Of a stretch of 64,000 nucleotides of DNA, positions 20,502 through 32,700 are shown one piece after another. Both the position numbers and the translations under genes were made by a program. Source of the DNA: Paragonimus skrjabini miyazakii (Eukaryota > Platyhelminthes > Trematoda > Plagiorchiida > Troglotrematidae). The notes under the pieces are model-generated. The model saw only the letters and a program-made list of their open reading frames with translations, was not told where the DNA came from and did not search any database. Numbering within the stretch: position 1 is the first letter of the stretch; each line of letters starts with the position of its first letter. Where the stretch lies: contig JTDE01001130.1 of assembly GCA_014338405.1 (NCBI GenBank), forward strand, positions 4,080-68,079, in the 5' to 3' direction.

Positions 20502-21910
20502 TCACAAAGCAACAACTTGTCTACGATTATCGGCTGCACTCATACATCCTAAAGTGATGGCTATATCCTGGCAAACATCCTGAACATTCCTTATTCTGTT
20601 CAAACGGGAATTAGAAATGGGCACAGGCATACAAACTACGGGTTCATCACACTCAGAAAACGGGAGTTCGGCTTCCTCAGGGACTGGCAACAACCAACGA
20701 CTTCCATCAGTCAAACTGGAAAGGTGTCGGTCATTCAAACGAAACCCTGCAACAATTGGGATGAAAAGCAGCAATCACACTTCTTACCCCTTATGATATC
20801 AAAGTGGAAAATGTGTTCTTCGTTACAGCGCACTTCCCGGGTGCCTTTTGCATAATTTACATATAATATGGCAGTGCCCTTGTAATGTTTAAGGAAAACA
20901 TCCCTGACATATCGTGACAGTGGTTCTAGAATCACTGACAAATATGCTAGTCCCACCAACGATTCAAACAATTGCATGCGCTCAGTGTTTAACCTGCACT
21001 GGCGTTCATCAAACACACTATTGCAACGCTCGACAATGTGCTGGAATGTTCAGATACTGCACTTTTAATGTGCTTGTTCTCGTTTTCCACACGATTAATG
21101 GTGCGGTTACCGAACAGCACAGTGGCCTTAAGTTTATACGAGGCCCAACCAGTCTTACAAGGGAGCCATGTATTTATGAGGTACTGGTGCGCCTCATTAC
21201 TGACAAACTTCACAGCCTGCAGCAAACTATTAAATTGCGTTCTGTTACCAGTGAAAACCATATTGCGGATCCACTGGTAAACACGGTTCTTCCGATATTC
21301 ACCTAGGCCTACCAACTGACGGTAACGCCGATACAATATTCAGTAAATGGAAATGACAGAATACAATGACATATTGAGGTAAAACGTAATACATTGCTCT
21401 CCATTGTGCTGCTGAACGATCAACAATGAGGGTTCGAACGACAGGCATGTAAGGCAGCATTTTAAGCATGCGTTCCAGGAAAATAACTGGCAGTGGTATC
21501 GTTAGGCATCAGTGCATAAAAAAACGTCACACCCACTCCAGTCACATCTGCCAACATAGCGTGCCATAGTATGAAGCTGCCATTATTTAACTGATGAGTG
21601 GCATCCCCGAGAATAACATTTCCATACCTAGGACACAGTTGAAAGGCACTTTTAGGCACAAACATAACAAACTTTAACGCTTTCTCTCGAAGTAGAAAAC
21701 TATAACTGCCTTCCACCTTTAATAGGTCTCACAACTTGATAATTTCGTTGCGATTATCTAATTTGTTATGCTAATGCGAAAGTTGCTTAAATCGTATCGA
21801 CAAATCCTAACTCCATATTTCTTGTTCACATACAGCCTCATTTCAAGAGCACCCTAAAAGTGGTCAATTATCTCGCAGACATGCAATTCATCTTCAACAA
21901 TCAAACGCCT
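20502..21910 (-). pseudogene. MULE transposase relic with SWIM-like finger
   Basis: On the minus strand the order is an N-terminal part near 21850, then VILGDATHQLNNGSFILWHA (about 21620) matching the first-aspartate block of MULE transposases, then TLIVDRSAAQWRAMYYVLPQ and VIVFCHFHLLN (21440-21380), which match the second-aspartate and CxxH blocks. Next come WLPCKTGWASYKLKATVLFG with NRTINRVENENKHIKS (about 21170-21080) and a C-terminal KCDCCFSSQL (about 20790) that resembles the CxC start of a SWIM zinc finger. Frameshifts at about 21330 and 21000 and stops near 21720 and 21850 break it. Terminal inverted repeats were not found. Confidence 0.8.
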
Positions 21911-22709
21911 ATTCCTGTGATATAGATTAGGCTTACCAACCTGAAAGTCGGGTGAGTGGACCAGGTTAGGCTTTTCGATTTAATATCCGTTAGTACGATA
22001 ATGTACGACCTGGGATGGATTACATCTGTAGTCTGCAAAACTAAAATTTGTTATCATATCAATTGTATAAATAACCATTACCGTCTGGAGGGTGCTGTTC
22101 GACGTGTACAGTGTACGCATTTGTATACCATACTTCCATAAGGACAGCCTGGCGGTAGTTCTACTCCTCTATGTTTCTTAGCACTCGCAGCTGTCTACGA
22201 AGTGTTAATGAAAAAGCTTGTGCAAGTTTCTCGTTGAAATTTGCGCAAGTATTCCAGATATTCTTCAAATTTTTGGTATTTCAACTTGAATATTCTTCTA
22301 AACATGCTTTCATCGTTCACCGCCATATTGACTCAACGTACGGAAGTGAATTACCCGTAAAGGACCGTTTAAACACTACGTGATATCACATGATGTCAGG
22401 TTAACTGAAATATGCTGTTCTTCACTTGACTTCGAAATATCATTTGTAGCACTTTACTAACACTTCAGGTCACATTCGTTTCATCGCAGTTTCTCAATAA
22501 TTCGTGTACGAAAGGAAACGCACTTCCCTACAAATGGAGGGACTACAGTGTAACTGAATACTTATGGGTTTATAATGAACATGGTCCAACTTGGCTAACT
22601 AGAATTAATCCACTTTTATCATCCATTACATCACAAGCACATAGGCTCTATTCATGTCGACAGAGAAATCTGTGTATATTATGATGTGATCTTATGGTGT
22701 ATCTTAGGT
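21911..22709. other. Unassigned spacer
   Basis: Small frames only (61-70 codons), none with a known motif. It separates the MULE relic from the C-terminal end of the CR1-like element. Confidence 0.5.
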
Positions 22710-22719
22710 TTGCTGAAAA

Positions 22720-23160
22720 TATTTATCTAATCTAATCTTGAACCCGTGAAGTGTTGTAACTGAAACGATCTATTCCGGTAGGTTATCTCGGTAGGGAATC
22801 ACTCAAAGTGTATACGAATGACTTCAACTAAGTGGGTAGTAGTGCTGATGCTAAAAACAGGAACTATTCCATCTTGCGCTTGCGTGTTCAGTTCTGAGTA
22901 TGACAGAATAGCAAAGGTGTCTGAGGTTAGTTAACATCTCGTAAGCGAGTATGATATCTCCACTCAGCCGTCAAAATTTTAGAATAAACATATTCAGATC
23001 GTGAAGTCTTCTCTGATAACTCAGATACTTGAGGCTCCACACTCTCTTGGTAGCCTTGTGCTAAAATTGCTCAACCAACAAGACATTTTTACGGAGATGA
23101 TGTGAACAGGTTTGAACGGTTACTCCCAGCTACGGGCGGACTAGGGTAGAACAAGCGGGA
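22720..23160 (-). pseudogene. CR1-like RT C-terminal region
   Basis: In one minus-strand frame the phrases TKRVWSLKYLSYQRRLHDL and FRRLSGDIILAYEMLTNL (with a stop in place) match the conserved region after the polymerase domain of CR1-like elements, where an ATKLV..L..L+YE.RL..L pattern precedes RGDLI..Y+IL. Further down a LPE-like block near 22780 matches the usual WN.LP.. box. Stops break the frame. Confidence 0.75.
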
Positions 23161-23522
23161 AGAAATTTTTCCAGATTAAGGCACCTTAGGCTAACGTTGT
23201 GGAATTTAATGGCGCTAGTAGCCTGTGGTGATTCGAAACGTACGTTCAATAAACTGTTACTGAGAGAGAATGTGAGTTGCCAAAACGATAGGCTTTATTC
23301 AACTTATAAGCAAGCCATATAGCTGTAATGCAAAATTGAGAACGTGATGAATAATACGGACGGAGGAAAAGATACAAGTGCATAGCATAGACTTACCTGC
23401 TACTGTTTTTCAGGTGACACAGAGACCGAGATCTTATGTGACGGTCTACCCTAAGTCGTTCTCTTGTTCACCTACACACAGCTTGACATTATGAAGTGAT
23501 AGGATTTCTCGCTGTTGTGATT

Positions 23523-24045
23523 TTACATTTCGCTACATGTATAGGTATTTTGTTTAACCCGCATCAGCAACAGAGTTCGATTTGATTGTAGGCTAGGTCC
23601 ATCTGCGGGGATCCAAATGACTCTCCAAAGCATAGTGTCGTCTTTGTGCAGGGGAACACTAGATGACAAAGGCGATGGTATTTCGTTGACATATAAAATG
23701 AACAGCAACGGTCCTAAAATTGATCCATGCGGCATCCCACACTGATGGTGTAGTCAACAACGTTTCCCGTTACCTTTTGTACAGACACTGATAAAGGAAA
23801 TGGGTTTGTAGTTGGAAACCATGCTATGCTCACCGCCCTTGTGGAGCGGCATTACTTCACATCATTTCTAATTAACATGCAGCTTACTTTCATCAAAGGA
23901 CCTTTGACTGCAGTTAGGCTATCTGCACAGTTTATCAGTCTCGGTGGTGTGCTGTCAAAACCCTGCCACTTGTTGGTGTTTACATTCTTATGTTCGGCAA
24001 GAACAGTAGAAGTACTAAAGTTTACGCCGCTGAAGCCCATTGGAT
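23523..24045 (-). pseudogene. CR1-like RT palm fragment with internal deletion
   Basis: Upstream on the minus strand NKWQGFDSTPPRLINC and VMPLHKGGEHSMVSNYKPIS (motif NYRPISLTS) are seen. The next block, MPHGSILGPLLFILYVNEIP (QGSVLGPLLF), follows within about 60 bp, so the polymerase segment between them has been deleted. The aspartate box reads LHKDDTMLWR, where YADD or FADD is usual. Frameshifts occur at about 23850 and 23740. It is inactive. Confidence 0.8.
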
Positions 24046-24378
24046 ATTATGGACTTGTAATGAGCCTGCGAGGTAACCTGGGTAGCATTTTCTAAGAACA
24101 CCTTTTCATGCGTATCAGCAGTGGTTTATGCTGTTGGTTGTTAGTCAGGCCAAAATCTGTAAGTAGACTGGGAATGCCTGATTTTAGTGAAGCGTTTTTA
24201 GATATGTTTACAAAAACCAATCGGGTTTTGACTTAGCTGGAAAGCCGCAGAAGATTGCAATTCAAGTCTGTCAGTACGAACGGCCTCAATACACTTGTTC
24301 CTAATAAGCTTATATCGACTGTTGTAGTGAACCAGGAGGTATGCGCTTGATCCTCGTCCACTAACAGTTTAGAACCTT

Positions 24379-24864
24379 GAAACACTGTGTTCTTTTAATA
24401 ACTTCACACACAAATAGAGATAGACAGGGTACGGACACGCATACAGTCACACCACACACTATGTCCTCACCACCACGGCAACCCTATGGGTTGTTTCAAC
24501 CACTTTTGTGCACATAGCGCCGGCTGGTGAGTTCTAATCAACATGGCTTCGCTAAAGGCCAGTAGCTTCGGGTTCTTTTGATGTAACAATATTTTGAACG
24601 ATCTAAGTGGGTCAATCAGGTGACCTGTTATCATGAGGTGTCTGGCAATCGATGATGCGGGGTTTTGAGTAACGGATTCACCGGTTTCAGATTGTTGTGT
24701 CATGAGTTGTTTCAACCAGTTCGGGACGTGTTCTGCCACTCGATGAGATGGCTGTCGGTCTGTTCTGTGTGCCATATATAACTCGCATGTTTTACGTTTG
24801 CGACTGATGAGAGTAAACGAAATGGTAACATATCGCAACATATGTCTTCTTACTGCACTTATGA
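24379..24864 (-). mobile_element. Short Penelope-like insertion with 13-bp flanking repeats
   Basis: The 486-bp insert is flanked by agtttagaacctt at 24366-24378 and 24865-24877, consistent with a target-site duplication. It holds the end of a GIY-YIG endonuclease on the minus strand (from TDRQPSHRVAEHVPNWL at about 24745 through SSIARHLMITGH to the tryptophan-tryptophan end at 24467) and a short 3' tail. The segment 24766-24864 is the element's 3' untranslated module in the opposite orientation, placed in front of the coding part. Confidence 0.8.
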
Positions 24865-25549
24865 AGTTTAGAACCTTTTTCCTGAGGAGCAATCGAAATG
24901 TAGTCCCAGTAAACACCGAACTAAAAGAACGTGGTAGGGTTTGGAAACGAACCGTATATTTTCAGTAATATTTGGAAATAAAATAAGCCACTAGCTTTAG
25001 CTCAATCTGAAACCGACGACAGCAATCAAGAGGATAAAGGAAAAGAAAGCGAGGTATAACCCAGCCTACTCGGCGACATTCAAAAGCGCGCCAAGCGAAA
25101 AGTGCGCAGAACGTTCGAGTCCACTAAAGCACACTTGAAGGAGCACAAACGAAACGACCCTGAAGAGTGGGTAATAGATGAGTCACTGGGAAAAGGGCAA
25201 GCAATCGTCGCACACAATTACCCGCACGACCGAAGAAGGTAGCACTGACTTCATACCAGGCTTCCTATAACAGGCTCACATCGATGCTTGCGTACGGAAC
25301 AGACAAACGGAAAAACACGGTTTCAGTCAGGATCCTGACAGAAACCACATGATCGGTGGTCACTACGCTGTAAGCTTCCGAGGTCTAGACTAGCTTGAAT
25401 TGCATCCAGACACAACGCATGTTACAACTACTTTTCCCGACATACCTACGGATATCATGGGACAGCTTACCACTTTTAGTATTCCTTGGAGGAAATGAGT
25501 AAGTTGGTCGCTCGATCAATACAGACCTTAACGTATTGCCAAAATAATC

Positions 25550-25891
25550 TTACGGGGGTGAAAATGGTAATTCCCGAAAGGCTCTCATTAAGTAGTTGTT
25601 GATGTTTAGGTTGTCCCAGTTAAAGTGATTGCGTAATATCGGAGGATCGATTACCACCTTAGAAGAGATACGGATAAACTTGAACAAGATAAAAGCGTGA
25701 TCACTGCAATCTACAGGCATTCCAGTGTTCAGACTCTCACCCAAACCAAGCCTGTTAGTGAAGGCTAGGTCTGATCTAGACGGTACAACATCCTGGCACC
25801 ATCTAGTGGGACTTAAGGCACTTTCGAGTAATCCGAATTTAATAGTGGTTTGAAGAGATGATGCTGCTGAAGGATCCCGACTCCAGTGCAC
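25550..25891 (-). pseudogene. Endonuclease C-terminal part of the CR1-like element
   Basis: A 113-codon minus-strand frame contains LSPTRW, DLAFTNRLGL and DCSDHAFILFKF, the conserved T-RW, D-LVFTN and SDH blocks of the APE-type endonuclease. The residues just upstream read VDIKALNVHWS where GDFNA..... is usual, so a catalytic block is degraded. The region from 25924 to 26112 upstream has a 62-codon frame that does not match this domain. Confidence 0.75.
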
Positions 25892-25900
25892 GTTCAGAGC

Positions 25901-28873
25901 TTTGATATCAACCTTTTGGGTGATTAAAAACGCCTATTATACTTTTTCAGGTCAAGGCGGCCAGTCATTGCGGCCTGGTGGCTGGCTAGCCATTGTATAC
26001 CATACTGATCTCGAAAACTGCTTTGTGCTACCTCACTGTTGTTCCAATCGATTTTATAATGTTCAGCTAGTGTGAGCAACGTAGTGGTCCAGTCACGCTT
26101 CCGTCTTCTCAAGTGAAACGTATCTCCTACCGGAAATCCTGTTTACCGTGTTCCTCATTTTCTACTTGGGGCTTTTTCCGTGGCCAGTGTATTCAACAGA
26201 GCGTTGCATGCAGCTTACCTTACAAATACAGTTCGCATTATCATGCCGTTAGATAGGGCCTTTCATGTTCATCAGATGGTACTGTTTAAATGAAAAACGG
26301 TACTGATTTGGCAATCTGTTCAGACTTTCCTTATTGTCTCAGATACGCCACCCCAACAGGACAATCCAGCTCCAGATATTCGAGTCATCTTATCTGGATT
26401 GTACATTTATGGTGCAGATTTTGTCATTAATTTACTACTTAATTGATCTGAAAACAGTTTACTTTGTAGGACTGCGTCCAAATGGATTATGTCTCTATCA
26501 CAATTGACATTACTCCTAAATACCCTCTAGCCCTTTTGACTAGTGATAAAGCGATTGCACAATTGCTAAACTGTAGATGGGCCTTGTCGAATTTTAGCTA
26601 CTGATCTGAATGCGTTGATTTGCCACGAATGCTGATATTGAACCATTCGGTTAGCGTCAACTGTCAATTTAGAAAGTTTATGGCTCTCTCTTCATCCTCT
26701 AGTTATCTTATGAACTAAGTGGTGCTACAGTGCTCGTTTAGAAGTTGGTGAAAAGCTACATTGTGGCTGGACCATAAATGTGTCGCCTACATACATTATT
26801 CGCAGAAGATTGGTAAAAACCGGTCGGTGGTCGAATTCCAGTATGATGTGTAAATGGACCGATCATCATCATCCAGATCGGAGGACCTGTTGCTGCATCG
26901 TTTATTCTTTGAAACGCAGCATAATTTTATGGGTGAAATTCGTAGCGCCTGAACATTATTTAACGTGCGTAATTACGTTGATAAGAATTAACATTATTTT
27001 CCACAGATTGTCCTCATTACTTTTGACAGATGAAAGAAATACCCATTGCAACCTTAGTGCACAAACAGATAACATCGAAGGTACCGTATATCCTACAGTG
27101 TAAGTAAAAAGCCGAATTCACCAAAAATGTACAATAGAATGCGACTGTCAAAAATATTACTTATTATAGTCCCCACAACAGTGACACGGAACGCAACATA
27201 TTTAGAACTCACCTGAAATAATCAGTATGACTCATCACTACCGTGTGGTGGGGTCTAAATTTATTGATGGGATATTGGGCAATTTTGTAAGTTCCAATGA
27301 TGAATTACTTCATACTAGGTCAGATGAGTATATGTGCAATTAACAGTCTTAGTAATATAAACTAGACTGGTATATAAACAAATAATATAAGAAATAAATC
27401 CGAAATAGTGGTTACTCAAAAGACTATAAGTCACGCACAAAAGAGATAACTCGAAGAGCAGCAAACTGTTCACCGATGTTTTTCAAGAAAGCCCAGCGAC
27501 AGCTTATGACAGAACGACAAATGTAAGTATCGGATCAGAGAGGAGTTAGAAGTTTTCCTTCATTTGGAATCATATGACATGTTGAGACAATCTTTACTAT
27601 GGAAAGGAATGCTCGTGAAATTGCCTTGGAGCTAGCAACGTTTAGTATCAGTTTTGGCATCTCCTGATGTTTCGTGTTATCTGAGATAGCCAGTGGCAAG
27701 TGTTCTTTTGCAAATTAATAACAACAGAACTTGTCTTAGGTTTGTATTTGTGAGATGAGGTTCTGTTTTCTTCTGTGAATTCAATGATGGAGAACGATGT
27801 CACACTATGACTCATCTCATCTCTTTTGCTTAGGTAGCGCACAACTTTTGGCTCTGTTACTTAAACGATCAACTGAAATGAAAGATAGGGTACGAATGTG
27901 TGGTCATGACCCTGGTATGCGTCAATAGTATAATGATATACGGTGTCTTGGATGACAGCTGGGTAAAATTACAAAAGACTCAGGAACTTATGAATTTGTT
28001 GATCGGGGTACCCACGGACACTTAGAGTAACGACCTTGTGTGTGATAGCAATTCTATACACAATTGAGTATAACAATTATCGATACATAGTCGCCTGTTC
28101 TTGGCTTCCGAGAGATCAAGGTGGTTCATGGATTTATGGTGTAGGGGAAAAATAATTAAATATAACTTTTAAATCGGCAATGATGGTTGTAGTGCCGTAG
28201 GTGAGATTATTAGCACCACTTTTACCCACCAGAGTAATGAAGCGTGATACACAAAGTGCCTCGAATCAGGCGGCTGAACCACCGTGACCTCATCCCAGAT
28301 ATGGATGAGACATGGAGTGGCAATCACTTAGCATTTTACAAAAATAAACGGTATATGAAACTGGTCGCCAGACAAGCAAGTGTTACTGCAATTTCATTAG
28401 GATCCAAGCTACTTTTGTGCCTTTCCGTTAACACAAATGAACACGGTAGTTTTCATGTGAATCTTTTCAGCACGCCAAATGCATTCCCTTGATTTGCTGG
28501 TAAATTGCCTGGTGCTGACTGGCTGGTTGTTTGTAGCATTTTTTCGGATGATGATGTTGCACTTATCCTAGTTGGGATGGCTTTCGGGTGAAAGATGCCA
28601 AAGTCTATCAAGCTATTGAACTACGAATCTGAGCCAACCAATATGGAGCACATAAACAGCACGCGATTACATATGTACATATTACTTCTTTAAAACGGCA
28701 TGTGTAAAAATAAGCTGCCTCCTCAGTTTAAGGCTCGTAAATGGGCATAAGCACTTTTGGACAAGATCCAACAGGGGGGAATAACAAGCAAATAGTTAGG
28801 TAAGCGACAGAATTCATAGTTCGGAGGCAGATAAAAAGGTTAGTATTTCAGTTAGTAACTTCAGTTCTCCAGC
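25901..28873. other. Unassigned 3-kb stretch
   Basis: Frames up to 107 codons occur on both strands (for example 26780-27103 and 27648-27842) but none has a recognised motif or good splice context. No repeat of other parts of the window was noticed here. Confidence 0.5.
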
Positions 28874-29760
28874 TTTGCCCCGATAGCCTAAAAGCGGGGA
28901 TTGATCAAAACTCTATTTCATAGGGTCAGGGGTATTTGTATCCCCGGAAGGCGGCAGATGGAACAAGAAATGCTGAGAAAAACTTTGCTGACAAACGGAT
29001 ATCATGAAAAGCTCATAGACATTCACAACATAATGAACAAATGCAATGAACGAGTACAAATAGCTCAAAAGGAAGATATATTTCTATTTTTGCAGTTCGA
29101 AGGCGATTATCTGGAAAACGACAGCAAACACAAGTTGCAATGTGCCATATGCTGTACATATGCGGCTGCCCAACTGCGCTTGGTTCAAACCACGTTATAC
29201 ATAATCGTGAACGCAGTTTATCTAACCATTCTGTCTTTCACGTTGTCTGTCAGTTCACTCACATTTGTGGTGACGTTTACATAAGTAGAAAAGACCGACA
29301 GCTATCTCAGCGAGTAGCAGAACACGTCCCGAACTGACTAAAACAACTCATGATACAACAATCTGAAATCGGTGGATCCGTTACTCAAAATCCCGCATCA
29401 TCGATTGCCAGACACCTCATGATAACAGGTCAGCAGGTTGACACACTTAGATCATTCAGAATATTGTTGCGCAATCAGAACCCGAAGCTGCTGGCCTTTA
29501 GTGAAGCCATGCTGATCAGAACTCACCAGCCAGCGCCATGTGCACAAAAGTGGTTGCAATAACCCACTGGTTGCCGTAGTGGTGATGACATAATACGTGA
29601 TGTGGCTGTGTACGTGTCCATACCCTGTCTATCTCTATTTGTGTGTCACATATAACTTGCATGTTTTACGTTTGCGACTGATGACATTAAAAGAAATGTT
29701 AACATATCACTACACATATCTTCATTCTGCATTGATGAAGTTATTAAAGGGAACATAGTG
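28874..29760 (+). pseudogene. Penelope-like element: RT end and GIY-YIG endonuclease
   Basis: The plus strand starts with FAPIA and GLIKTLFHRVRGICIPGR, the end of a Penelope-type reverse transcriptase, and continues through a linker (FLQFEGDYLENDSKHKLQ, TYAAAQLRLVQT). Then comes the GIY-YIG-type domain: FTHICGDVYISRKDRQLSQR, VAEHVP, SSIARHLMITG and LLAFSEAMLIRTHQPAPCAQ. The expected YIGR reads YISR. A frameshift near 29240 and stops at about 28889 and 29336 break the frame. After the coding part a 3' module (29643-29749) carries tgttttacgtttgcgactgatga, shared with the copies at 24.8 and 62.9 kb. Most of the RT is missing. Confidence 0.85.
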
Positions 29761-32700
29761 TTTAAAAAAAGGTCAATGTCATTTCATTCGAACCTATTTT
29801 GAAGCCAATAACAAAGTGCAATATTCAAACGTGTTATAAGGGTATGAAAACCACCACCAGGGTGTAACGGTTCGAAGTAAAGACTGGTGTTTACGGAAAC
29901 AGACTTACTGTGAGTATAAACAAAGCGATACTGCTAGATTGTAAAACTACTTGGCAGTCGAACATCAGAATAAAATGAATGTTTGTACGCAGTGAGCAAA
30001 TCATGTAACGTCAGAAGAGGAAGAACCGACTAAACGTAATCGAAGAAAAGAACTGCAGGTAATGAAGATTGTCATCGGAAGCGTTAGGAACTTCATCTTA
30101 AATGTTTGCAGCATGTTCTTCCAGTTAAGCAGCACTGGAGATTGACAGCTTTATCTCGTTAACACATAGATTGGTAGTTCGTTAGGCCCATGAATTAACC
30201 TGCTGGTCACATAAACAGGTTTATTGCATCAACCATGACCGAGTCTACTATAACAACTGAGCAAATAGAATGCTCGCAAAAATAAACAACTTAGTAGAAT
30301 TAACTCGTAGCTCAGATGAAAGGAAACAATGTGGAACCTGTCGCTTGTTTCATATCAGTCAAGACCGAAATCAGCTCACTTGGGTAGCACAAAACTTCAT
30401 CAATTCTACCAAACTACTCATAAGTAGGAATATCAGCCTGTGGTTTTATTTAGATGCATGCATTCACCTTTAACCTACGGTGCCAACTGGAGGTGTTCCC
30501 CTACCAAACCAGACGACTGAAACTCTTACCTGACGCTCAATGTGTCGTGTGCTTAAACTTTTATTTAAATGTCTCTTTTTGAAGTGACCAACCTCACTGA
30601 ACTTTAGAGTCAGATGACACAACATACGACAGCCGTTCATTTCGCATACTCTAATCAGTCAAAAATGTGACTGGTGAGCAACATAAAGTAAAACGCAAAG
30701 TAAAACGCAAAAAAATTCGTATCTCCAGTTATTCTTGCAGCCAAACTCAGGGCAAACAAAGTTTGGCAGACAATTGTTTCTGAGCACATAAACCTGGTTG
30801 TCGATGGTCGATTAGTGAGGAGATGTGATACAAACAGTTTCATTGAACAATGCTACACGTGGAATTCCTAATGAAGTTACTCGCCGTACATTCTGATAAA
30901 GGGTTAAGAAAAGTGATGAGTACAATGAGTTTCGTGCGGCAATGTTTGTTCTCGTTTTTTATTTTAAACAATATTTTAGGGGGTAGATTCCTGCCACACT
31001 TCCTCATTGATAGCACTATTTTGTAATGTAAGACTGAGGATAGCCTGTTGAACAGATCCATCTTCCAAAACACTTGTTCGCCGTACAACGTTCAAACGTG
31101 CCAGCAGTAAAAACCGTCTGCCATTCATGTAGCATAGCAACGGAGAACAGTCGTGATGCTCTGTACAATAGAATACGAACTAACAACATTTTTTATGTGG
31201 CAGAAACTAGAAAAACTGTCCTGCTCAGGTTTATTTGAAATTTATTGAACGTTCAGCAAGTGCATCTGGACAGGCATCCAGATAAAGCAAGCTATTCAGT
31301 TGTTAGTATTCATTTTCGGCAAAATGAATGGACGATGGTGGATATCTGAGTTACGTTTCACCTTGTTTCATATTTCGTCCAATTGTGAATTCACCGTTGA
31401 CATACCGGCTTTACAAATTCAATATGCTCAAAAATCATAAGATAATTTTATGTGAACAGATCAGTTAAAATAGTGCCCAGTGAGCCCTCATGGCCAACTC
31501 ATCTGTTTGTTGATATTGTTGAATCTTTTCGAACCCTGCTCTCAGTAATCACCCAGTTATTAGGTTGCCGTATGCACACATAGGTCATAATAGTTACCTC
31601 AAGAATACAAACATTTCAGGGAGGTATTCATTGATACAGCTTTGGGCAAGGTACTACTACCCTGGTAGTCTCAGTATGCACTGATCAGGTTACCCAGTGT
31701 TCGCGTTCCTGGTAGCACCATTCACGCGATCCGATCTGAGTTGCACAACTTGGCGACTCGGTTGTCAGTTTCTATGATGTCACGGCAGAACAACGGCCTT
31801 TAGTAAGTTGAATCTGTTCTGTAAAATTGGAAAATGCGAATCGGGGCTATTAGTACGGTGAACATTAACGACATCGATGAATGACAAAAAAAACCATAAT
31901 GCCTTCCATTATACAATTTGAGGGACACGCATTTTTTAAAGTAGAAACATGAAAGTGGCAACTGTCGATGAAGGCAGACTTATCTACGACTGGGACGACA
32001 AACCAATGTGTCTCCAGACCAACACTGCAGATGCCATACCAGTTTTTAATTTCTGTATGTACAATTTGACAACCCATGGAAAACTGGACATGAGATTCAC
32101 ATACCAATTATGTCCTCCTCTTTTAACTTCACTCTATAGGACGACAAACCTGGAAAGAGCCGTATGTGTAAGGTGTTCTCTTTTGGTAGCAGTTAATTAA
32201 AGATAATTTTGTTGGTCCTAATTGAAACAACCTTGCTGTCAGGTACTAATGGGGTATGGACAGCAAGGCAATGCCGACGTAGTGAACAAAATGAACGAAG
32301 AGATTCTTACCGGATGACTGGTTCACTGCTCTCTAAACTACGAAGGTACAACTCAGAGAGCAATGAATCGATCGTCCGGTGTGACTTTCTCGATTCACGT
32401 TATTCAGGACGTCGGTATTTCAGAGCAAAGTTACTTTAGCCATGACTAATGGTCAAGTGATTAAGCAGAAAAACTGATAATCACATTACCTATTCACGTG
32501 ACTCGACTCAGATCACGTGAGTGGTGCACAATAGGGTTATAACCCTGAGGCACTGCGACTCGTCGTCGACCGGAAAACACGAACACTCAATCATGTGTCC
32601 GGTGCATAGTGAAGCTACTGGAACAGTACTACTGCATAATACACTTACCAAAAGTAGGCATATCAGCTCAGCGAGTTTTCGTAACCCTATGCCATTCTGT

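Larger units (their letters stand above)
22710..25900 (-). mobile_element. CR1-like non-LTR retrotransposon, decayed
   Basis: In the minus direction it runs from an endonuclease C-terminal part (25891-25550), through a linker, to the N-terminal reverse-transcriptase blocks (about 24045-23735), the box around the polymerase motif (23735-23523) and the C-terminal region (about 23160-22720). An internal deletion joins two RT boxes near 23740. A Penelope-like element is inserted at 24379-24864. Its 3' end and any target duplication were not found. Confidence 0.8.
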
